64,000 nucleotides of DNA from Symsagittifera roscoffensis (lineage: Eukaryota > Xenacoelomorpha > Acoela > Convolutidae). The notes below the pieces were generated by a model. It saw only the letters and a program-made list of their open reading frames with translations. It ran no database searches and was not told the origin of the DNA. Positions 57,736 through 64,000 of this stretch are shown piece after piece (position 1 is the stretch's first letter; every line of letters starts with the position of its first letter). Both the position numbers and the translations under genes were made by a program. The stretch spans positions 28,942,403-29,006,402 of the forward strand of contig NC_087067.1 in the NCBI RefSeq assembly GCF_963678635.1, in the 5' to 3' direction.

Positions 57736-57925
57736 TTAAGATAAATTGAACCATAATTTGTACAAACATAACTTATTTATTTGTAATTTTTTGAGAGAAA
57801 ATCATTCGAGAGAAAAAGAAAAGGCGAACATTATCACCTTACTGTGTTGACATACATTGTGTAAGTCTTTCAAATACAAAATTGTTTAAAATGGTCCCAG
57901 AATTAACAAAAGTGGAATATCCAAT

Positions 57926-58246
57926 TAATAATTCTGTTTTGGACCCCATTTTTTCCCACCATCACAAAATGGTTTCTGTCTGATGAGTAGGATTTCATTA
58001 ATTTTAACAGTGGTCCGTTAGCCCGTTAGTTTATTAATTCTGTTCAACAGTTTCAAACGCTTTTGAGAGATCAATTAAAACAATAGCGAGTCCATTTTAG
58101 ACCCCACTGTTTCTCTTATGATAACTAAAACCTGCGATACAGCATCAACAATTGACTGTTATTTTTGTATCCAAATTGGTTTTTGCAAAATACAGCGTGT
58201 TTTGTCAAGAAATTGTTAAAACTAATTGCTTTGTGTTTCTTTTCTA
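57926..58246 (-). pseudogene. LINE reverse transcriptase fragment (copy of 49,250-49,570)
   Basis: Appears base for base the same as the U2 fragment. Confidence 0.7.
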
Positions 58247-58645
58247 TGAATTAACACACCACCTTTTTAAAAGATAATGGTCTGTGAATTGTTCCTTGTG
58301 CATTCAGTTTTTTCCTGCTTCGGAAACTGGAAAAAATTTTTAGCTTTTGAAGAGTTTTGGGTTAATTTTGTTCCGAAAAGCATCAAGTTGTTAATTGAGC
58401 AAAAAGATTACAATTTGAAGGATTTATTTTCTGAAATAATTTTTTTGATTAAACCTTCAGTGTCTGTAAATAAATCATGGAAAACGTAAAAACGTACGCG
58501 TGGAGGTTGTCAAAAAAGTACTGATACAGGGACAATCCTTTTTTTAAGTTAACGTGGACGTTTTTTATTTTTGTTACCCATTTTACGAAATTTTCTTGTA
58601 ATCACACCTAAGAATTGGAGTAATTATGATATGAAAATAATTGAA

Positions 58646-59249
58646 GGAGCAATTCATCAAATTTTTAGAAGCACCTTGCTTGGAATATGTCCAATGAGGA
58701 TAAAAATCAATGGGTGGACAAGCAATACCCAGAATCTTGGGCTGATAAAATTGTTTCATGGACCCTTGACAAACTCATCAAATGAAAAGTCAACAAGGGC
58801 CCTTGGAAGGACCTACATGAAGCGAGTATTGCTAACACAGACAAACCACCTATGATGGTATTGCAGTACCGAGGCAATTAAAGTCTGATAACACCAGAAA
58901 GCTGATAACCTGCCTGCCATCCTTAAAGTCTTCTTTTTCGCGTGAACTAAAAATAAAAGTGGTTTACAAGATTTCATGTTGTGAGAGTAACTCCACCTAT
59001 TTTCTTTATCTAACCACTAGAATTGACGAATATCAAAAAGACGACTAGCCTGTAGGATAATATCTAAAGCAAAGTTTAAATGAGGACACGAGCGCGGATT
59101 GTCATGTGACGTTATAGACCAGGCTACCACCAACGTCAAGCCACTGACATTAGAAGCACTTCACATCTGGAAGGAGAGACCGAGAACAAACACGCGTGAT
59201 GAGTTCAGGAGCAGAAAAATGACCCTTAAATTATACAAAAACAAATAGT
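58646..59249 (+). pseudogene. Penelope-like element C-terminal fragment (copy of 49,970-50,573)
   Basis: Carries the same deletion as U2 and the same TLEALHIW and TRDEFRSRKM blocks. Confidence 0.7.
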
Positions 59250-59975
59250 TTTCGATATAAAAAACTGACATGTTTCGAAATTGGAAAATGAGACAAATAA
59301 AAAAATTAAATTTAATTTTAAGTTAATTTACAGTTAAAATTAGTAAAATCTCTCAGAAAATTAAGTCTGATGATATAATCACGATAAAATTTTGGCTCGA
59401 ACTGGAAATTTGTAAACTTCTGGTTGTTAAAATTTCCATTATTTTGTAATGCCTTTGCCTTAGGATATTTCTTTGATTGATCATCTTTTTTTGAAAATTT
59501 GATTCTTTCAAACTTGATGATGCAAAATGTGCAAAAACGTTGAGAATTTTTATTTTCAATTCCCTCAATCCCATAAAAGTAACAAATAAAAAAAACGTTG
59601 AATATGTTTTGAGATTTGCAAAGAAAAACAATATTTGAGTTTAAAGTATTTTCAAGTGTACAGGTGTATGTCAGTTTATGATTATGATTGTCAAATACAG
59701 CAGAATATAAAATTATAAACGTCCAGAATTTTCTTCGTACTATCGCAACCTAGAGAATTTTAAATTAAAAAAATTTGAAATCTTTCCACGAGATTTTGCC
59801 ACTGTTGGATTTTATTTAAATGAAAGTAGGTAAAAAATCTCGAAAGATTTTCTCTCAGAAGGTTTTCTGTGGGTAATATTTCTCTTGAAAATGACACTGT
59901 CGGCATGAATTATCTTCCAAATTGTTACTGATTCCTTTTTTAAAAAGGACTTCTGTTGTATTGCCCATTAAATCT

Positions 59976-62900
59976 TTCGAATAAATATAAACTCTTATTT
60001 CTTCTGTTCAAGTTTATTGATTGTTTTCAAATTCTGTGATTGTTTTCAGAATTTTTTCGCAAGCAGGTTATTAGAGGTGCTTTATTCTCCAGAAATGGCA
60101 AATTACTTTCCAGTCAAGATCAGATAATAAATTAAATTTTGCACGATCAATACAAGTTTTAGTTCTCAGCTTGATTGTTTTTCTACTGAGATTGATAATT
60201 TTGTGACTGATAAGGAGTTCATTCATGAGTAGTAGTGTTGATATGATAGGAATGTGCGTTTGATTGACTTTAGTGTTTCAATTTATTAGAATTTTTTAAA
60301 ACAAGTGTACTTTTTTTTGTTTTTTTTTAACACATTTTCTAATGAAGTTGATAAGCTTTGATTTTTAAGCATTAAAAAAGAGTAAGTGTCTCCAGAACGT
60401 TTTTGATAAGAGTTGCATTTTTTCAAGTTCTCTTAGTGCAATCTCATTGTTTCTATCGTCACAGAAACGATATGTGCCATCTGCATTTTGAACTACTTTG
60501 CATGAGTTAGAAAGTTGCTTGAGAAATTCATTGATGTACAGGTTGAAAATGAGAGTTCCAAATACAGTGCCTTGTGGGACAACTTGATAAAGTGAGATCC
60601 AGTCCGAACCAGTATAATTTCCTGTTTTTCTTTCTGTTGCCTCTGAAAGAAACTATCAAGTTTATAGCAGGTTCAGAAAAATTTTGCTGTTTTTGTTTTT
60701 GTTTAAATGGTCAATTTTTGGTCAATAAAATCAAATGCTTCCGAGAAATCTATTAAGGAGCAAGCACAAAAAAATTGTTGGTAACAATCGATTTTGCAAA
60801 TAATTTCGTGCGAAACAGAACAGAATCAATTGTTGGCTATCAGAAAATCAAAATGTGTGTTGCTTAAAAATTTCAAGATAACAGATGTTCATTATTTCTA
60901 GTATGTAAGTTTTTTTCAAAGTTTTTAATAGTGCTCTTGTAAATAAGATAGGCTTATGGTTTTCAGTTTCCTCACTATCAATATTTTCTATATTGGCGTG
61001 ACAATTGCTTTAAGTTTCTGTGGAAAAAGATTGTTTTTTTTTCAGGTATTCATTGAAAAAAAGAAAGATGCGTGTAGGTTTCATGCAACCAGCTTTAATA
61101 GCCCATGATGGAATGTCAGATGGGCCTTGCAGTTTCTTTCCCTTTAATTTGAGAAGTTCAATTTTGCACTCTATAGTAGACATAAATCTGAAGAAAAAAA
61201 TAGTTCTCTTATATGATTTATTTGATGTAGTTCTATAGCAAGACAGCTATTGGTTTCGTTTTCATAGAACAAAACCTAGTTTTTAAAAAAATTTAGAAAG
61301 GGAAGTTTGCCATTTTGAAGCAATTGCCTTTTAAGACGCATTACTTTCAATTTTCTCAATTAAATTTTGACTGAAAAAAATGACCATTGCTATTGGTTTA
61401 GTGTACTGGTATAATCTTTTCCGGTTAAGTTTCACAGATTCGATTCGAATAAATTCTCTGAGTAGTTTTTTGTATCATATATTTTTTGCTTGAATGGAGT
61501 TTTTTGATTCCAAATAATTTACGGTCAGTAAAAAATATATTTGCTAAGTAATGTTTTTTTGTAGGAGGAGTAAATAACGTTGATTTGTTTGTTTGGTCTT
61601 TTAAACTAAGACTGGTGATTTGGTAATCTATTACTAAATTCACGCGAAAAGGATTTAAAATGTTAGTAAAATCGAGATAATATGGTGTCAAAATTGTACC
61701 AAGCGACACTTTATCGTCGATGTTAAGATAAATTGAACTATAATTGCTCAAAATTGTCCTAGTGCTGTTACATTATTGTGCATCGTCAGTCGACTGAGCA
61801 AGTTCTTCAATGAACTCAAATTGTGTTTTTTTTTCATAGATTGTAGGATTTAATTAAAAATTAAATCTTTCAGTTTTGGGATGCATTTTTGTTTTCATCC
61901 CATAAACTATCATAATTTTTGCAGTCTTTTTATGCCTTGGCATATTTTTGTGTTAAGTTTTCTTGGTGCTAAAAGCATGATGCCGCCTCCTTTTGTGTTC
62001 TTGCTGGGTTAGACTGATGATCAAAATGAATCAGAGTTTTCACTATCTAGATCCCATAAGTTTTGCTCGTATGAGTCATTTAGCCACGTTTCCGAAAAAC
62101 CTTAAATCGTATTTTCACCAATCGTTTTTCCAAAATATTTCAGGTCTGAACACGTTTCCTGGCTATGCTTCTGCAACGTAGATGTTAGACTTAATGACAT
62201 TTTTGTAGTTTTCCAGTTTTCACGAGATGAAATTTAAATTTATCAGTGGACCCGGATTTGGATGAACGTCATCTGATTGTCGGAGTTTTGTTCTAGAAGA
62301 GTGTGCGTGCTTGTGGTGTAAACCATAAAATAGATAATAATAGTTATAATAGTAACAAGAGTGGCAAACTTAAAAAATATAGGGAAGAAAATTTTTTCAA
62401 TTTAATGTTTTGTTTTTTCTATTCAAAACATCGTGAATCATTAGCTCTTTGCCATCAAAAAAAGCAAGCACAGATAAACTAGTTTGGACTAAAAATAGAA
62501 GCAAGTGTGATAAATCAAACAGTATAACAGAAAAAATTTGAAGAAAATTTGCCGTAACTAGTTTAGCTCATTAAGGAAAGCCCTTAGTCTAATTGAAAGT
62601 TTGATGTTGATTTTAATTGTGGCTCCGGAAAAGCGAGAACTTTTTTTATGACTTTTGTAATATCTTTATGGCGGCTTCATGGGTGCTTTCGAAAGCTATC
62701 AGGATTGAACTTTGAAATTGTTGTTCAAATGTGATGATGCTGAAAACGGGCTTGAAAGGCAGGTTGGGATGAAAGATCATCGGCTAGTTTGAATGTGGGA
62801 AGGTTTTAGTTGTTTACCAACAAAAATGCTGAGGCAATTAAGTCAGAAAAGACGTCGCGAAATTGAAGAAAGTGCATCTTGTCGCAGAATAAAAGCCGTA

Positions 62901-63526
62901 AAGCTTCTAAACTCTTTTATCAGCGAGTTCAATTTGAGCACCTCAAAACCCGCTCTAGATCCAAAATGATCCTTAATTGCGTTATTAAATTCATCGATGC
63001 ATCACGCTTACCTAATTTTGGCGGTATTTTGCAAACAACCACCAAATCTGGGCTTACTTTGTTAGTAATTACCTCAACAATTTGCTGAAATTTTTAAAGA
63101 ATTTAATTAAGTGGGAAAGATTTTTTTCAAAAACAGATTTGGCCACGTTACGGACAATATCGCAATTTAATTTTTATAAGGATACCGATTAAGAACATTA
63201 AATTCTTCAGTAGTGCTGCCCCTGCATGAAAGTACTATAATGTCATTAGTGAGTGTTTCAATCTTTATTCGAGCTGCTTTACTCGACCCTACAATTAGGT
63301 TTTTTCTTTCCTCTGGTATGGGAAATGGGGAAAATCTTTCACGGTTTTCGATATCAGTCGGTTTGAAGGTTGTTGTTTATGGAACCTGCTCGTTCCACCT
63401 CTGTTTTTTTTACCTTCATATTTTTTCTGGTAATCTTCTCTTTGATTATTTAATTCAAATAAATTTTGTAAAAGGCCGAGTTGTTCAATTTGTCAAGCTC
63501 TGTAAAGTCCAATTTGTGATTTGACC
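59976..63526 (-). mobile_element. CR1-like LINE relic with SGNH, endonuclease and RT (second copy)
   Basis: Counterpart of 51,300-54,850 at +8,676 bp. SGNH blocks lie at about 62,865-63,300, the endonuclease SETWLND at about 62,050-62,100, and RT blocks at about 60,440-61,190. Its disabling changes are the same, so it was copied after the element died. Confidence 0.75.
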
Positions 63527-64000
63527 TTTTTAAATTTCCATATCTGCCTTTTAACCTGCGTTTACCAAGTTTTCAGTAAATTACGTTGCCTTAATTTTGC
63601 CGAGCTTTTAGTAATTTAGTTTGCTTCAGTATAATGACAACGAGGCAAATTTGAAATAAAATAATTGAAGTTGATCTTAATTCCGTTATAATCATGTACA
63701 TTAATTACTCATTAAAAATTTCCTGCCTATGCTTCTGGCTATGCTTCTGCAAAATGGATAAGTGAGTTTTTAGATGTTACTAAATCAAGGATATTTTAAT
63801 AAAAAGTAGAAATTTGATGTAATCGAAAAAAAAATTAATTACAGTTTTGTTCGTTTTGAACCAATCATTTGATTATAACGAATTGTTTTAAAAAACATTA
63901 GTCCAAAATTTTTCATCAAAGTTTCGATTTAACATGTAAGAAGATTTCACGAAAATTACTGAGTGATAGTTCTCGCGTTCGTCGAATAAGGTTTTTTTAA

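Larger units (their letters stand above)
55431..64000. repeat. Tandem block of about 8.68 kb, copy 2 (runs off the window)
   Basis: Copy of 46,753 onward; the last base of the window equals position 55,324. Observed differences are mainly homopolymer lengths and isolated substitutions, for example at 59,256, 60,366 and 63,433, and a lost C/A near 58,481. Confidence 0.95.

Noticed and set aside
1-64000. CRISPR arrays, prophage, operons, toxin-antitoxin pairs or other prokaryotic systems
   Set aside because: Spliced animal genes and eukaryotic transposons dominate. The tandem arrays lack unique spacers of constant length.

Overview
The window is nuclear DNA of an animal. It is AT-rich, its genes are split by GT-AG introns of hundreds to thousands of bases, and two animal protein families can be assembled exon by exon. 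I cannot name the phylum from the sequence. Transposon debris fills most of the non-coding space. There is no bacterial-type organisation, and I saw no CRISPR array or operon.

Left part (1-28,650). A segment of about 13.8 kb (1-13,828) is followed by a run of exactly 200 N (13,829-14,028) and then by a second version of the same segment (14,029 to about 26,127). Each version carries four plus-strand exons of a fatty-acid transport protein / very-long-chain acyl-CoA synthetase (SLC27A family). Only the second version is followed by the last two exons (27,517-28,648), so only it gives an intact C-terminal two thirds (429 residues, in frame to a stop). The N-terminal exons were not found. Each version also holds one minus-strand exon with a signal peptide and a cysteine pattern recalling a MANSC domain (3,917-4,168 and 17,738-17,989). 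The versions differ by mobile-element insertions, a micro-inversion of about 110 bp and a divergence that rises from left to right. Because the gap lies exactly at the junction, two readings stay open: a true tandem duplication, or two haplotypes placed in series by the assembler.

Middle part (28,650-35,994). I recognise no gene here. It holds a foldback element, a small MITE and a 1,480-bp direct tandem duplication (31,873-34,811).

STYXL1 gene (35,995-43,597, minus strand). Eight coding exons join in phase to 924 nt (307 residues plus stop). They encode a rhodanese-like domain followed by a dual-specificity-phosphatase-like domain, and match the pseudophosphatase MK-STYX along the whole length. 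The Cys of the phosphatase signature is Ser and the preceding His is Tyr, so the protein should be catalytically dead, like its vertebrate relatives.

Right part (44,640-64,000). This is a retrotransposon graveyard. A plus-strand Penelope-like element (RT motif, then a GIY-YIG-type C terminus) is broken up by a minus-strand LINE RT fragment. Minus-strand relics of a CR1-like LINE (SGNH hydrolase, APE-type endonuclease and RT domains) surround it. A unit of about 4 kb is repeated in tandem, and a block of about 8,676 bp containing parts of it is repeated again almost without change, with the second copy running off the window end.

Two host genes are therefore well supported: one lipid activation/transport enzyme and one pseudophosphatase regulator. 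They face each other tail to tail (28,648 and 35,995). Nothing in the sequence suggests that they act together.
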